DNA of 64,000 nucleotides from Methylobacterium sp. J-077 (lineage in GTDB: Bacteria > Pseudomonadota > Alphaproteobacteria > Rhizobiales > Beijerinckiaceae): the NCBI RefSeq assembly GCF_022829365.1, contig NZ_JAKSYJ010000236.1:1-64000 (forward strand), read 5' to 3'. Positions 44,442 through 53,120 of this stretch are shown piece by piece (the first letter of the stretch is position 1; each line of letters opens with the position of its first letter). The position numbers were made by a program, and so were the translations under genes. The notes below the pieces were generated by a model. That model made no database searches and had not been told where the DNA came from. It worked only from the letters and a program-made list of their open reading frames with translations.

Positions 44442-45212
44442 TCACCGCGCGGATGCGCCGGGGCCGGGCTCGCCGGGCAGCAGATCCGCGACGGTCTGAA
44501 GCTCGGGGAAAGCGGCGTCCGGATCGGTGCGCAGCCGTGCCACGGCCTGGAGCCAGTCAGGGGCCGTGCCGCGGCTGAAGTCCCGCGTCGTCCAGTTCCC
44601 GTTGGCGAGCCCGTTCAGGCCGTTCATGGTCGCCTGGCGCTGCTTGTCGGCTTCGAAATGGGACCGCCGATCCGCGCTGGCCTGGTAGATGAGCTGCGCG
44701 GTGCGAACGCACGTTTCAGCGTTCTTGATCGCCGTCATCGCCACCGCGATGGCTGCGGGCAGCTCGGCCGCCGCCACGTCGGCCGTGGCCGTGCGCACGA
44801 CATCGCCGGCCTGCTCGGTCCAGTACTCCCAGTCCTCGAGCGGCACCCGCACCGAGGCGACGGACTGCCGGACGGCCTCAAGCTCGTCCTCCGCTTCGCC
44901 CACCCGCTGCCGGGCGAGGCGCTGCCGATCGCTGGACGGCACGGCGGCACTGGCCGCAGCCGCAGCGGTGATCTCAGCGGCACGGTCCTCCTTGGCCTGG
45001 TTCAGGTCGGCCTGGGCGACGTGCAGCGCACCCGCGGCCTCGGCCTCCATGGATTCCGCCGCCCGGATAGCGGCGCGGCAGTTTTCCAGACCGCGCTGCC
45101 GCTCGGCGAGCAGGTCGAGCGCATCCGCGAGGGCCTGGCGCTCGGGCGAGCGGGCGGACGGCTCGGATACGAGCGCGAGCGCCGTACCCTGCCGGTGATC
45201 GCGGGGCGCCAT
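44442..45212 (-). CDS. coiled-coil hypothetical phage protein
   Basis: This 256-residue, Ala/Glu/Arg-rich protein is predicted mostly helical with a long coiled coil (about 20-115), followed by WEYWTEQAGDVVRTATADVA and a C-terminal WLQAVARLRTDPDAAFPEL segment. The start overlaps the previous stop (TGATG). It stands where head genes should be, but it does not resemble portal or capsid. Confidence 0.6.
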   Translation of the reverse strand: MAPRDHRQGTALALVSEPSARSPERQALADALDLLAERQRGLENCRAAIRAAESMEAEAAGALHVAQADLNQAKEDRAAEITAAAAASAAVPSSDRQRLARQRVGEAEDELEAVRQSVASVRVPLEDWEYWTEQAGDVVRTATADVAAAELPAAIAVAMTAIKNAETCVRTAQLIYQASADRRSHFEADKQRQATMNGLNGLANGNWTTRDFSRGTAPDWLQAVARLRTDPDAAFPELQTVADLLPGEPGPGASAR

Positions 45213-45742
45213 CAGGAGGCGTGCCCGATGCGACCAGTGCCGAACCGATCCTCGAAAGACTGCGTCTGCGCTGAGTCCATCGCGACGCGAGGCGGTTGCT
45301 GATTATAGCCATTATGGGCGCCCGGGCTTGGGTCGGATCGCACCCGCGCGACCTCTGGGAACCGGGAGGCGAAGCCAGCAGCATCGTGGGTGACGCGCGG
45401 CGAGGCACCAGCACGCCCCGCAGGCCTGCTGTCGAAGCCCAGCGCGATGTTTCGGTGAGCCCGGCGGATCGTGCGGCGGGTCGAGGTCGAGTAGCCGTCC
45501 TCGGCCATCTGCGCGCTCGGGTTGGTCTCCTCCGCGTCGTCGACCACGTCGTCAACGAGGTCCTGAAACTGCTCGAAGTCGCCCGGCGAGAGCTTGTCTG
45601 CCAGGAAAGACATGAGCTTGTTCAGCTTGTCCTCGTCCAGCGGGGCGCGGTCGAGGGCGATCTTCACGCGGCCGGGCTTACCGACGGTGTAGGCCTTGCT
45701 GCACTTCGACATCGAGGCGCAGAACTTCATGGGTTCGGGCAT
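45212..45742 (-). CDS. hypothetical phage protein, possibly scaffold-like
   Basis: This 176-residue protein has a strong GGAGAA ribosome site before ATG 45742. The N-terminus resembles MKFCASMSKCSKAY; the middle KLMSFLADKLSPGDFEQFQDLVDDV and acidic stretch recall prohead core/scaffold proteins. The tail contains DAAGFASRFPEVARV and ends with a basic part. The scaffold reading is weak. Confidence 0.55.
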   Translation of the reverse strand: MPEPMKFCASMSKCSKAYTVGKPGRVKIALDRAPLDEDKLNKLMSFLADKLSPGDFEQFQDLVDDVVDDAEETNPSAQMAEDGYSTSTRRTIRRAHRNIALGFDSRPAGRAGASPRVTHDAAGFASRFPEVARVRSDPSPGAHNGYNQQPPRVAMDSAQTQSFEDRFGTGRIGHAS

Positions 45743-45763
45743 AGGAAATTCTCCTGGGTTGGT

Positions 45764-46012
45764 TCAGGCCGCGGCCTTGGTGCCGACGGCCGCGAAGGCG
45801 GCGATGATGGCCAGGCCGATGTGTCGGGCCTCCCGGGGCGCTCCGGCGTGGTCCTCGACAGCCGCGACCTCGTGGGTCTCGGAGCCGTTCGACATCTCGA
45901 CCACGACGACACTGGCGCCGTTCACCCGATCACGGGGGAGTGCGGGGCGACGGGTAGCGGTGAGGGTGTAGCCAGCGACAGAGCCGATCGGCGGCATGTG
46001 CAGTGGGGTCAT
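45764..46012 (-). CDS. hypothetical protein, 82 residues
   Basis: This starts with ATG at 46012 just after the terminase stop; an in-frame TTG at 46016-46018 overlaps that stop and could also serve. It begins MTPLHMPPIGSVAGYTLT, followed by VVVVEMSNGSETHEV and a C-terminal hydrophobic helix IGLAIIAAFAAVG. No family is recognised. Position suggests a structural or assembly helper. Confidence 0.5.
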   Translation of the reverse strand: MTPLHMPPIGSVAGYTLTATRRPALPRDRVNGASVVVVEMSNGSETHEVAAVEDHAGAPREARHIGLAIIAAFAAVGTKAAA

Positions 46013-46014
46013 AA

Positions 46015-47523
46015 TCAAAAGCCTCTCATAAATCGGATGCCCATCGGATCACCGTGGCGCCGGCTGTACGCAGTCGGGCGCTTCGCCCATTCCATCAGCT
46101 CTTTGCTGATGACGAGCGGCTTCGGACCGGTCTTCACCAGAACCACCGCCCCGGCCGCAGCATTGGCCACGTCGTCGTGCGCACCCTTCACCTGTGGGTG
46201 GTCGATGATGTCCCGGCCCGTGCCACGGGTCGTGCGCCGCTCCAGCGAGACAATCTGCATCTCAAGCTTGGGCACCTCGATCAGCCGCGCGGACTGTGAG
46301 TTCAAGATTGGCAGGAAAGCTGCGTAGATCTCGGTCTTGCTCTTATCCGAGACCTCGTAGGTCACGCCGTGCTTGGCGAACTGTTCGCGGGGCCACTCGC
46401 CGGCGTACTTGTCGCCCGTGACTGTGTGGACCCCGTACGCCTTCAACGTATTGGCGAACCGCTCCACCACCAATGCGGGTGAGGTGCCGACCGTCTCCTC
46501 GCGGATAGCGTCCAGGAAAACGACGTCGCCTTCCAGATGCGCGATGCCCAGGGTCATGCTGTCGGCGCCGCCGCCGGCCGGATCCACGAAGGCGACGTAG
46601 CGGACGCCCTGGACCGGGGCACGTTCCCGGACGCCTGGGTCCATGCACGCCTGCACCGCCTCCAGGGGGATAAAGGCTTCCACGTCCTTCCGGAACTCGG
46701 CGCCATACTCGGCTGCGGCTGCAGCCGGATCGCGGGTGTAGGCTCGCTTCACCACCGCGGGGTCGAGGCTCGGGTTCATGGCCTGGGAAGGCGCCCGCAG
46801 CACCAGCACAGCCGCATCGCCGTTCGGGCCGTAGTCCCGCTGGTGGGTGCGATAGAGCTCGCCTTTGCGGGCATAGGGGCTCGACAGCACGCAGAGCGGG
46901 CCGCCGGTGGTGGCCAGGCCGGGACGGATCGCGTCGAGGATCAGCGTGTCGGGGTTGGCGCTGTTCTCCAGATGCCAGAAGGCCACCTCGTCACAGAGCG
47001 CCGCCGCCAGGGTCTCGCCGCGGATCGTCTTGTAGTTCGCGGGGCGGACCTCGATGTCGACGCCGGCCTTCAGCCGGATGGTGTCGACTGTGGGCTCGCC
47101 CTCGACCATGTCCCGCATCTCATCCGAGTGCGTGAACACGCCCAGCACGTAGCTGAACACCTTCGCGGCCTGGACCGTGGTCGAGGCCATGATCGGCAGC
47201 TTCACCCGCTCGCCCGGGGCTGCCAGGGCGGCGTAGTCCACCAGCCCAGCGAGGTAGGAGCCAAGCACGCTGAAGGCGCGGGACTTGCCGCCGCGACGGC
47301 CCACAATGCCCCATAGCTCGTCGACAGGACGCTCGGGCTCACGCTCGCGCCCGGTGAGCGTGGTGAAGATCACCCGCTCGTCATCGGTCAGCGCCTCGCC
47401 CCGGGAGGCGATCAGGATGGCGCGCCACGGCGCCCAGGTCTCGCCGGGCAGGATCTCCCCGAAGATGGCGGGATCGGCCAGGGCCTCGCGCATGGTGCAC
47501 AGGGGGCGGCAGGCTGGGTTCAT
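46015..47523 (-). CDS. phage terminase large subunit
   Basis: This 502-residue DNA-packaging motor has an ATPase domain with GIVGRRGGKS as Walker A (about residues 70-79) and ALCDEVAFW as Walker B-like (about 187-195). The C-terminal nuclease domain has its first acidic residue in VAFVDPAGGGADS and later Asp residues in KGAHDDVANA. It overlaps the small-terminase-like gene by four bases. Usually the portal gene follows immediately; here two short unknown genes do. Confidence 0.85.
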   Translation of the reverse strand: MNPACRPLCTMREALADPAIFGEILPGETWAPWRAILIASRGEALTDDERVIFTTLTGREREPERPVDELWGIVGRRGGKSRAFSVLGSYLAGLVDYAALAAPGERVKLPIMASTTVQAAKVFSYVLGVFTHSDEMRDMVEGEPTVDTIRLKAGVDIEVRPANYKTIRGETLAAALCDEVAFWHLENSANPDTLILDAIRPGLATTGGPLCVLSSPYARKGELYRTHQRDYGPNGDAAVLVLRAPSQAMNPSLDPAVVKRAYTRDPAAAAAEYGAEFRKDVEAFIPLEAVQACMDPGVRERAPVQGVRYVAFVDPAGGGADSMTLGIAHLEGDVVFLDAIREETVGTSPALVVERFANTLKAYGVHTVTGDKYAGEWPREQFAKHGVTYEVSDKSKTEIYAAFLPILNSQSARLIEVPKLEMQIVSLERRTTRGTGRDIIDHPQVKGAHDDVANAAAGAVVLVKTGPKPLVISKELMEWAKRPTAYSRRHGDPMGIRFMRGF

Positions 47524-47903
47524 GCCGGGCGCCTCGCATAGCGCTCGCGCAGTCCAGGCCGCTCAGGAGCCTTCGGGGGCCCCATGCGGCGCGCCTGCCG
47601 GTCCATGCGGTCGCCGATCTGACCCAAAGCCTCCAGGTCGACGTTCTGACCGCTCGCCATGGCCGCGTGCAGCTTGGCCAGTTCCACGGCCAGGCCGGCA
47701 TAGGCGCGGGCCGCCTCGCGCTGCGTGACCGACATGGCGGCCTTGCCGCCGCGCTCGGCCTCAACCTCGTCCAGCACCGACTTGTAGTGCCTGGCCGCCT
47801 CGGTGCTGCCCGGCACCGTCACGAGGAACGGCCGGCTGCCGTTGGCCAGCGCAGAGCGCTGCTTGGGGGAACGAGGACTGACGGACTGTGCTTGGATTGA
47901 CAT
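47520..47903 (-). CDS. terminase small subunit-like protein
   Basis: This 127-residue protein is encoded directly before the large terminase and overlaps it (ATGA). It has a basic N-terminus, a central pair of helices (STEAARHYKSVLDEVEAE, TQREAARAYAGLAVELAKLH) and a basic C-terminus. Position and size fit a small terminase that recognises the packaging site, though the HTH is not certain. Confidence 0.65.
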   Translation of the reverse strand: MSIQAQSVSPRSPKQRSALANGSRPFLVTVPGSTEAARHYKSVLDEVEAERGGKAAMSVTQREAARAYAGLAVELAKLHAAMASGQNVDLEALGQIGDRMDRQARRMGPPKAPERPGLRERYARRPA

Positions 47904-48407
47904 TCGACCAACCGGCTGTGGTCTGCCGAATATAGTGCTATTGTGCCGAACTGCACAATATTCCGCAGCAATCCGCCAATTTCCGCAGCGACTATATTTC
48001 AGAATGTTTGTTGCGCATCAGTGCGCCGCGTGATGCCGAACAGTGGCGTCCGATGCCTCGTGGATGCGGGTCCGGTTTTAGAAATGGCGGCGAACGTGGG
48101 AGGCCGTGTGGGTAGCGGCTGAGTCTAAATCTCAACTCTTTGATAGTACGCCGCTTTTTAGACTGAGAGGCGGACGACGTATCCGCCACGAGGGGTTTTC
48201 GAGGGGTGGAGTTGCCTGCGCTAGATTTTTAGAGGGGTGCGGACTGCGCGTGGGCGCCTCGTCCAAACCCATTCCCGAACCGATCCCCACAGCGTGTTGA
48301 GCGATCTGATCGCCCTCCTACACGCGTAGCCGTTCCCCATCCTTCTCACGGCTACCGCCCTGCATTCCCGTGCCTACCCGCCTGCTAACTGTGCTCGCCT
48401 TCAGCTA
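47904..48407. other. intergenic region between packaging and replication modules
   Basis: About 500 bases with no supported gene. It separates the - strand packaging operon from the GTCAC cluster and may hold the late promoter and a cos/pac site. No specific site was recognised. Confidence 0.4.
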
Positions 48408-48517
48408 CCGTCACACCGTCACAGACCGTCACGTAACGTCACATTTGTGACGGGTCTTACCGTCACGTCACGTCACACCACCCTAAGGGGTGTGACGTGA
48501 CGTGACGCCCGTGACGG
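48408..48517. repeat. GTCAC iteron cluster with an 18-bp hairpin (possible replication origin)
   Basis: Twelve GTCAC/GTGAC units occur in 110 bases. They include a palindrome GTCACA-TT-TGTGAC (48438-48451) and a perfect 18-bp inverted repeat whose arms are 48462-48479 and 48489-48506, with a nine-base loop. The cluster lies next to the RepA-like ATPase gene and the packaging operon, as an origin or control region would. Confidence 0.65.
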
Positions 48518-48623
48518 TTACCCGATAGAGAATTCAAATGGCTTTGTCGGAGTTGCGATCGCGTATGCTCGCGTGGGACCTAAGGCCGGCATATGCGGAC
48601 GCGCAGCAGCAGGGATAAGCGCA

Positions 48624-48827
48624 ATGACGCGGAAAGAACTCTGGGATAAAATCAGGGAGGCCGTAGAGGAGGATTTCCAGCCCGGAAAGCGTCGGCCTGA
48701 TGGCACCTTCCGTCCTCATCTCACCCCAGAAGATCTCGATCAGATCGTAGACCGGGTTTACAGCACCATAGGTCGCTCTGGCCTCGGCATTGGTGTTGCT
48801 AATGAGGATGGTGGAGTGGATGGCTGA
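48624..48827 (+). CDS. small hypothetical protein, 67 residues
   Basis: The ATG at 48624 follows AGGGAT. Helical protein MTRKELWDKIREAVEEDF, then DGTFRPHLTPEDLDQIVDRVY, with a Gly-rich end. It is the only + strand gene in the replication region, just after the hairpin cluster, so it may be an early regulator. No family is recognised. Confidence 0.5.
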   Translation: MTRKELWDKIREAVEEDFQPGKRRPDGTFRPHLTPEDLDQIVDRVYSTIGRSGLGIGVANEDGGVDG

Positions 48828-48881
48828 AGCAGCCTAAGGGGGCGGTACAGCTGACCACAGCAAAAGGTGGGATACTCCCGG

Positions 48882-50048
48882 CTACGGAACGATCCAAAGG
48901 TTCCCATCCCGCTCGGCCACGGCCTCCCGAGCCATGAGGTCGAGCTTCATGCGCCGGAATTGCTCACGGTAGCCGCTGGCATCGCGATCAAGGATGCCAC
49001 GGCGGAACAGCTCGTCTTTCCAAGCGTCAGGAGGCACGACGCGGATGTTCGCCGGAAGTGCCAGCCCGTGCGGCGCCTGGGCGCCCTTAGTCATGACCGC
49101 CTCACGGAGCGCTTCAAGCGCCAGCCTATTTCGCTCTGACAGGCGCTTGCTAGCCTGCTTGCCTGGTCTCAAGTCAGGCAAGCTATCGGTCACCGCCTCG
49201 ACTACGCACGACGTGATTGGCTCCCCCGCGTCGTCGATACCGACCTCGACGAGTTCCAGTCGGCAAGTGACGGTCTCGCCGTCTGGACCGTCCTTCATCA
49301 GCTCAACGGTGCAGCTCAGGAACCCGTCGCCGAGCTTCTTCACCGCAAGCTGAGCGTCTACCGCGCCCGCCAGAGCAGAGTGGCCCCGGGGGCGGGTGCC
49401 CTCCAACCCGCAGTGGTGGACGATGACCACGAGGCAGCCGAAGGCGTCGCGGATAGAGTCCGCGGCGCGCACGTAGGCTGTCATGTCCCGGTCGTCACTC
49501 TCGGAGCCGGTGAAGCTGCGATTGAGCGTGTCGAGGCAGACCACGGCGGGCGGCTTGCCGTCGGGCAACTGCGCGCGGATCGCGGTGATCAGCTCGGCGG
49601 CGTCCGCCACGAGCGCGAGCGACGCCGGCATCAGGTAGAACGGCACCTCGCCCTCGAACGAATCCAGGTGCGCCTGCTCGAAGGCGACCTTTCGGGCCTC
49701 GAACCCCTGCTGACCCTCCAGCGCACAGTAGACGATGGTGCCAGGCTCGACCCGGTGGCCCTGGTACGGCCACCCGAGCGCGACGTGCATCAGCATGTCG
49801 AAGGCCAAGAAGCTCTTGCCGCACTTGGGTGGACCCCACACCACAGCGAGGCCACGGATTGGCAGCAAGCCCCTGACCCGAAACCGCGGGCTGGTGCTCA
49901 GTCGGATCTGGTCGAAGGCGATGAGGGGGAAGCGCCCCACGGCGGGGCGCTCCTTTTGCTGACGAGGCTCATCGTCGAACCTGCCGCCCATGTCGTCGGC
50001 GGCCTGCGACCAATCCGAATCGGGGCTATTGTAGGCGCGTTCTGACAT
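48882..50048 (-). CDS. RepA-like AAA/RecA-fold replicative ATPase
   Basis: This 388-residue protein has a RecA-type core with Walker A GPPKCGKSFLA (about residues 64-74), Walker B-like PAVVCLDTLNRSF, and the Gln/His-type sensor VVIVHHCGLEGTRPRGHSAL. It matches AAA_25/RepA hexameric helicases of plasmids and phages. A C-terminal winged-helix-like part follows (RNRLALEALREAV … WIVP). ATG 50048 overlaps the previous stop, so the longer open frame to 50378 is rejected. It probably drives replication of the excised element from the nearby iterons. Confidence 0.8.
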   Translation of the reverse strand: MSERAYNSPDSDWSQAADDMGGRFDDEPRQQKERPAVGRFPLIAFDQIRLSTSPRFRVRGLLPIRGLAVVWGPPKCGKSFLAFDMLMHVALGWPYQGHRVEPGTIVYCALEGQQGFEARKVAFEQAHLDSFEGEVPFYLMPASLALVADAAELITAIRAQLPDGKPPAVVCLDTLNRSFTGSESDDRDMTAYVRAADSIRDAFGCLVVIVHHCGLEGTRPRGHSALAGAVDAQLAVKKLGDGFLSCTVELMKDGPDGETVTCRLELVEVGIDDAGEPITSCVVEAVTDSLPDLRPGKQASKRLSERNRLALEALREAVMTKGAQAPHGLALPANIRVVPPDAWKDELFRRGILDRDASGYREQFRRMKLDLMAREAVAERDGNLWIVP

Positions 50049-50281
50049 CAGGCGCCTCCGCGCGAGCCGGAGGGGCCGAGCAACGCTGCGGCGTCGGCTG
50101 CGCTGCTGAGCGCTACGGCTGCTTGGCGCAGCGCGTAGCGCAGGCCGCGACTGTCGCCGATCGCCGCCATCTCCGAGGCCATCCGGGCATAGGCCTCGGC
50201 GATCGACGCGGCCTCGGCGACGGCGTCGTAGGTGTGAACGGCCATCGCCGCCCGTTCGGGGCTGAGGACGGGCGCGTTCAT
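50048..50281 (-). CDS. small hypothetical phage protein, 77 residues
   Basis: An Ala-rich helical protein (VAEAASIAEAYARMASEMAA, YALRQAAVALSSAADAAALLG) coupled by overlap to the ATPase gene downstream and the 118-residue gene upstream. No family is recognised. Confidence 0.55.
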   Translation of the reverse strand: MNAPVLSPERAAMAVHTYDAVAEAASIAEAYARMASEMAAIGDSRGLRYALRQAAVALSSAADAAALLGPSGSRGGA

Positions 50282-50634
50282 GCCTGCCCTCCGATCCGCA
50301 CGACGAAGAACAGCTCGTCGAGGCGACCGACGAAGCCGGTCTCGGCACCCTCAAGGTGTTCGGCCAATAGCGTGACATCCGTCATGCCCTGGCGGGCGAA
50401 CAAGTCCTCGATGTTCGCCATCAGGTCGGCGATCGTGTCCTGCAGGAAGCCAGCCTGCTGATCCACAGTCAGTTCCGGCCGGGACACGAGCTTCAGGTAA
50501 GCCGTGTTCGCCAGATCCGCGCCGAGGGCGGTGACGTGATCTATGCCGATGCGGCGGACCTCATCGTCGTTCCTCGCGGCCCGGAGGCGGGCATCGGTCT
50601 CGTCCATGATGCGGCTGGTGGTGGCCATGCTCAT
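50278..50634 (-). CDS. hypothetical phage protein, 118 residues
   Basis: The ATG at 50634 overlaps the stop of the preceding gene (ATGA). Mainly helical and acidic (IMDETDARLRAARNDDEVRR, LQDTIADLMANIEDLFARQG), ending with a short strand FFVVRIGG. It is part of the early operon. The function is unknown. Confidence 0.55.
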   Translation of the reverse strand: MSMATTSRIMDETDARLRAARNDDEVRRIGIDHVTALGADLANTAYLKLVSRPELTVDQQAGFLQDTIADLMANIEDLFARQGMTDVTLLAEHLEGAETGFVGRLDELFFVVRIGGQA

Positions 50635-50840
50635 CGCGTCACCCTCCAGCTATCGACGGCCGGGAAGGCGAGTTCGGCGAGCGCCGCTGCGGTGGCGGGC
50701 GGGAGGCCGAAGCGGCTGGTGAGCCTATGGACGCGGAAGGGGGCGGGTGCTATTTCGGAATGGTCAATCTGCCGAGATAGACATTCCGAGGGACGTGAGC
50801 GCTGGCCGGCGCTCCGTCCCTCAACTTGTTTATGGGCCAT
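50631..50840 (-). CDS. small hypothetical phage protein, 69 residues
   Basis: ATG 50840 is chosen over the ATG at 50918, which overlaps the excisionase-like gene. The C-terminus RLTSRFGLPPATAAALAELAF recurs in short Rhizobiales phage proteins of unknown role. It begins five bases after the HTH gene and overlaps the next gene. Confidence 0.5.
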   Translation of the reverse strand: MAHKQVEGRSAGQRSRPSECLSRQIDHSEIAPAPFRVHRLTSRFGLPPATAAALAELAFPAVDSWRVTR

Positions 50841-50844
50841 GCGG

Positions 50845-51069
50845 CTACGCGGCCTCCTGCTCAAGTGAGTTGAGGAAGCTGCGGAGGCTGTCATCGGGCA
50901 CCAAGGTTGCTGCACCAATCTTGACGGTTCGCAGCTTGCCCTTGGCTACTAGCTTGTAGAACGTGTCGTGACCGATGGAGAGGGCGTCCTGCACGTCCTT
51001 GCGACGATGCAAAAGCTTCCCCGTTGACGGACGCAGGTCTCCCTGCGCCGCCTGAACACTGTAGTTCAT
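50845..51069 (-). CDS. excisionase-like helix-turn-helix protein
   Basis: This 74-residue protein has a MerR/excisionase-type HTH: LLHRRKDVQDALSIGHDTFYKL, then AKGKLRTVKIGAATLVP with the wing strand, then a C-terminal helix. ATG 51069 gives the compact domain; the open frame to 51114 adds only Arg/Ser-rich sequence. Between integrase and replication genes, it is the best candidate for a recombination directionality factor. Confidence 0.75.
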   Translation of the reverse strand: MNYSVQAAQGDLRPSTGKLLHRRKDVQDALSIGHDTFYKLVAKGKLRTVKIGAATLVPDDSLRSFLNSLEQEAA

Positions 51070-51132
51070 GACTGCACCTGATGTTTGTGTCCGCACCGAT
51101 CTGTGCGGCGACATGCGGATGATTGCGGACCT

Positions 51133-51786
51133 TTAGTCCGCTGTCGATGAATTTGGGGTGCGTTCTATAAGAGCGGAACGCGAAAGCGTTTGCTTTTCAA
51201 TGAGTTGTTCGAGGCGCGTGCGGATCGCCTTTGGACCAGCTTCGATCCCGGTGTCCTTGAGCAGCTTCTTCACGGACGGGTAGAGCGACTCGGCAAGGTT
51301 CTTCATGGAGGAAGCTTTCGCATTCGGCTTTACCTCCTGAGCAGCTTTCAGCACTGCGTCAGCAATCAACTCGACGCGCGGTTTGTCTTTCTCGGCTCTC
51401 CTTGCTCTGCCAAGCGCCCGCGGCCGCCTTTGATGATACTTGAGAGCGCTTCGAGATGTCGTCCCCTTGCCGACACCGTCGATAAGCCCGAGCATCAGAT
51501 CTCGAATATTTTCGGCAAGAAACTCATACTCATCTAAGTCTCGGGCCCGCACTAACTGCATATGATCGCGGAGGTTGCTCCACCCGCTGATGATTTTCCA
51601 TGGAGCATTGCTCAATACATGCTGTTCAGATGGATGGATGTTAGGCTTGTCGGCGGCTTCTCTGATGATTTGTGATAGCTTCGCGATCCGCTGATCCAAG
51701 CCTTGCACTAGTGCGTCTGTGACCATCATCCGAGTTTCGTCGCGATGCCGCTTCAGAAACTCCTCTCTGAATTCGTCATCGGTCAT
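51133..51786 (-). CDS. hypothetical protein, 217 residues
   Basis: An unrecognised helical protein, acidic at the N-terminus (MTDDEFREEFLKRHRDETRM) and basic in the middle (RRPRALGRARRAEKDKPRVE). The C-terminal helix-rich region (SLYPSVKKLLKDTGIEAGPK, AIRTRLEQLIEKQTLS) could be DNA-binding. It lies 13 bases upstream of the integrase start region on the same strand, in the place where a phage repressor or accessory recombination factor might be. Confidence 0.55.
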   Translation of the reverse strand: MTDDEFREEFLKRHRDETRMMVTDALVQGLDQRIAKLSQIIREAADKPNIHPSEQHVLSNAPWKIISGWSNLRDHMQLVRARDLDEYEFLAENIRDLMLGLIDGVGKGTTSRSALKYHQRRPRALGRARRAEKDKPRVELIADAVLKAAQEVKPNAKASSMKNLAESLYPSVKKLLKDTGIEAGPKAIRTRLEQLIEKQTLSRSALIERTPNSSTAD

Positions 51787-51799
51787 CGACGCCTCTCGC

Positions 51800-52993
51800 C
51801 TACAAAGCGCAGAAGGCGGCCCAAGCCATCATCAGCTCGCGCCGCTTCTCGAACAGGTCGCCGCGCCGGTACGCCGCCTCGACCTTGCTCTCAATCGCGT
51901 GCGCCAGCGCCATCTCCACCACCTCGGACGGGAAGTGCGTGGTCTCGCTGGCCCAATCCCGGAACGAGCTGCGGAAGCCGTGAACCGTCAGGTCGGTGCG
52001 CTCCATCCGCCGGAGCAGCACCAGCATGGCCATGTTGGACAGCGGCTTGCCGCGCCGGCCGCCGGGGAACACGAACTCGGCGTCGATGCCCTGCATCTCT
52101 GCCAAGATAGCCAAGGCCGGCTCCGACAACGGCACCCTGTGTTCGGCGCCGCCCTTCATCCGCTCGGCCGGCACGGTCCAGATACCGGACTCTATGTCGA
52201 TCTCGCACCAGCGGGCGCCCAGGGCCTCGCCGGTGCGCGCCGCCGTCAAGATCGTGAAGCTCATCAGCTTCGCGGCCGTGCCGGGCTGCGCGGCCACCAG
52301 CGCCATGAACGCCGGCACCTGTTTGAACGGCAGGGCGGCATGATGCTCGACCTTGCGGACCTTGGACCGCTTCGGCAGCAGGTTAGCGAGATGCCCCTTC
52401 CAGCGCGCCGGGTTCTCACCGCGCCTGTAGCTATTGGTCGTCGCCCAATCGAGGACTGATTCGATGCGCCCCCTCACCCGGGCCGCCGTCTCGGGCTTCG
52501 TCGCCCAGATTGGCCCCAGCGCCTGCATCACCAAGCCGGTATCGACTGATTGCACCGGCAGGTCGCCAAACACCGGGTAGGCGTAGGTTTCCAGGGTCGC
52601 GGTCCACTGTGCGGCATGCTTCTCGTTGCGCCAGCCGGCCTTGTGGGACTCGATGTAGCCGGCGGCGCAGGTGCGGAAGGTGATCGCCTTCGCGGCCTCT
52701 ACAGCAGCGTTCTGGCGCTGCCCGCGCCGCACCTCGATCGGATCGATGCCCTCGTAGGTGAGCTTCCGGCAGGTCAGGGCTTTGTCGCGCGCCTCGGCCA
52801 GCGAGAAGGTGCTCACCGGGCCGAGCCCCATCTCCCGGGACTTTCCCTTCAGGGTGTAGCGGAAGACCCAACTCTTCCCGCCCTTGCCGGACACCTGCAG
52901 CCAGAGGCCGCCGCCGTCCCCGTACATGCCCGGGGTCTTCAGACGGGTCACACCCAGCGCGGTCAGCTTACCCTGCATGGCATTCGCACCCAT
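51800..52993 (-). CDS. P4-type tyrosine integrase of the prophage-like element
   Basis: This 397-residue integrase begins with the DUF4102/arm-binding domain (KLTALGVTRLKTPGMYGDGGGLWLQV), then a core-binding domain and the catalytic domain. Catalytic residues are Arg in TAARTGEALGARW, H-x-x-R in VHGFRSSFRDWA, His in ALAH, and Tyr in AAYRRGD. ATG 52993 is used; 52978 is an alternative. The open frame to 53188 runs into the tRNA and is not coding. It lies 128 bases from the tRNA-Ser 3' end, the expected attachment site. Confidence 0.9.
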   Translation of the reverse strand: MGANAMQGKLTALGVTRLKTPGMYGDGGGLWLQVSGKGGKSWVFRYTLKGKSREMGLGPVSTFSLAEARDKALTCRKLTYEGIDPIEVRRGQRQNAAVEAAKAITFRTCAAGYIESHKAGWRNEKHAAQWTATLETYAYPVFGDLPVQSVDTGLVMQALGPIWATKPETAARVRGRIESVLDWATTNSYRRGENPARWKGHLANLLPKRSKVRKVEHHAALPFKQVPAFMALVAAQPGTAAKLMSFTILTAARTGEALGARWCEIDIESGIWTVPAERMKGGAEHRVPLSEPALAILAEMQGIDAEFVFPGGRRGKPLSNMAMLVLLRRMERTDLTVHGFRSSFRDWASETTHFPSEVVEMALAHAIESKVEAAYRRGDLFEKRRELMMAWAAFCAL

Positions 52994-53120
52994 GACGCTA
53001 TCCACATCATAAACGCGGATTTGGGCAGACGCCAGCGGCCCGCCGCGGACGGCAGGTTGCTGATTACCTAGCGATTTGAGGGTTTTAGCAGCCTGTAGCG
53101 GAAGGCTGCGGAAAGGTAAG

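Noticed and set aside
45212..45742. Capsid or scaffold gene assignment
   Set aside because: Only a short KLSPGDFEQF-like helix recalls prohead core proteins; there is no protease or capsid signature, so it is left as hypothetical.
48408..48517. CRISPR-like array
   Set aside because: The repeated unit is only five or six bases, spacing is irregular and both orientations occur. It fits iterons and a hairpin, with no cas genes nearby.
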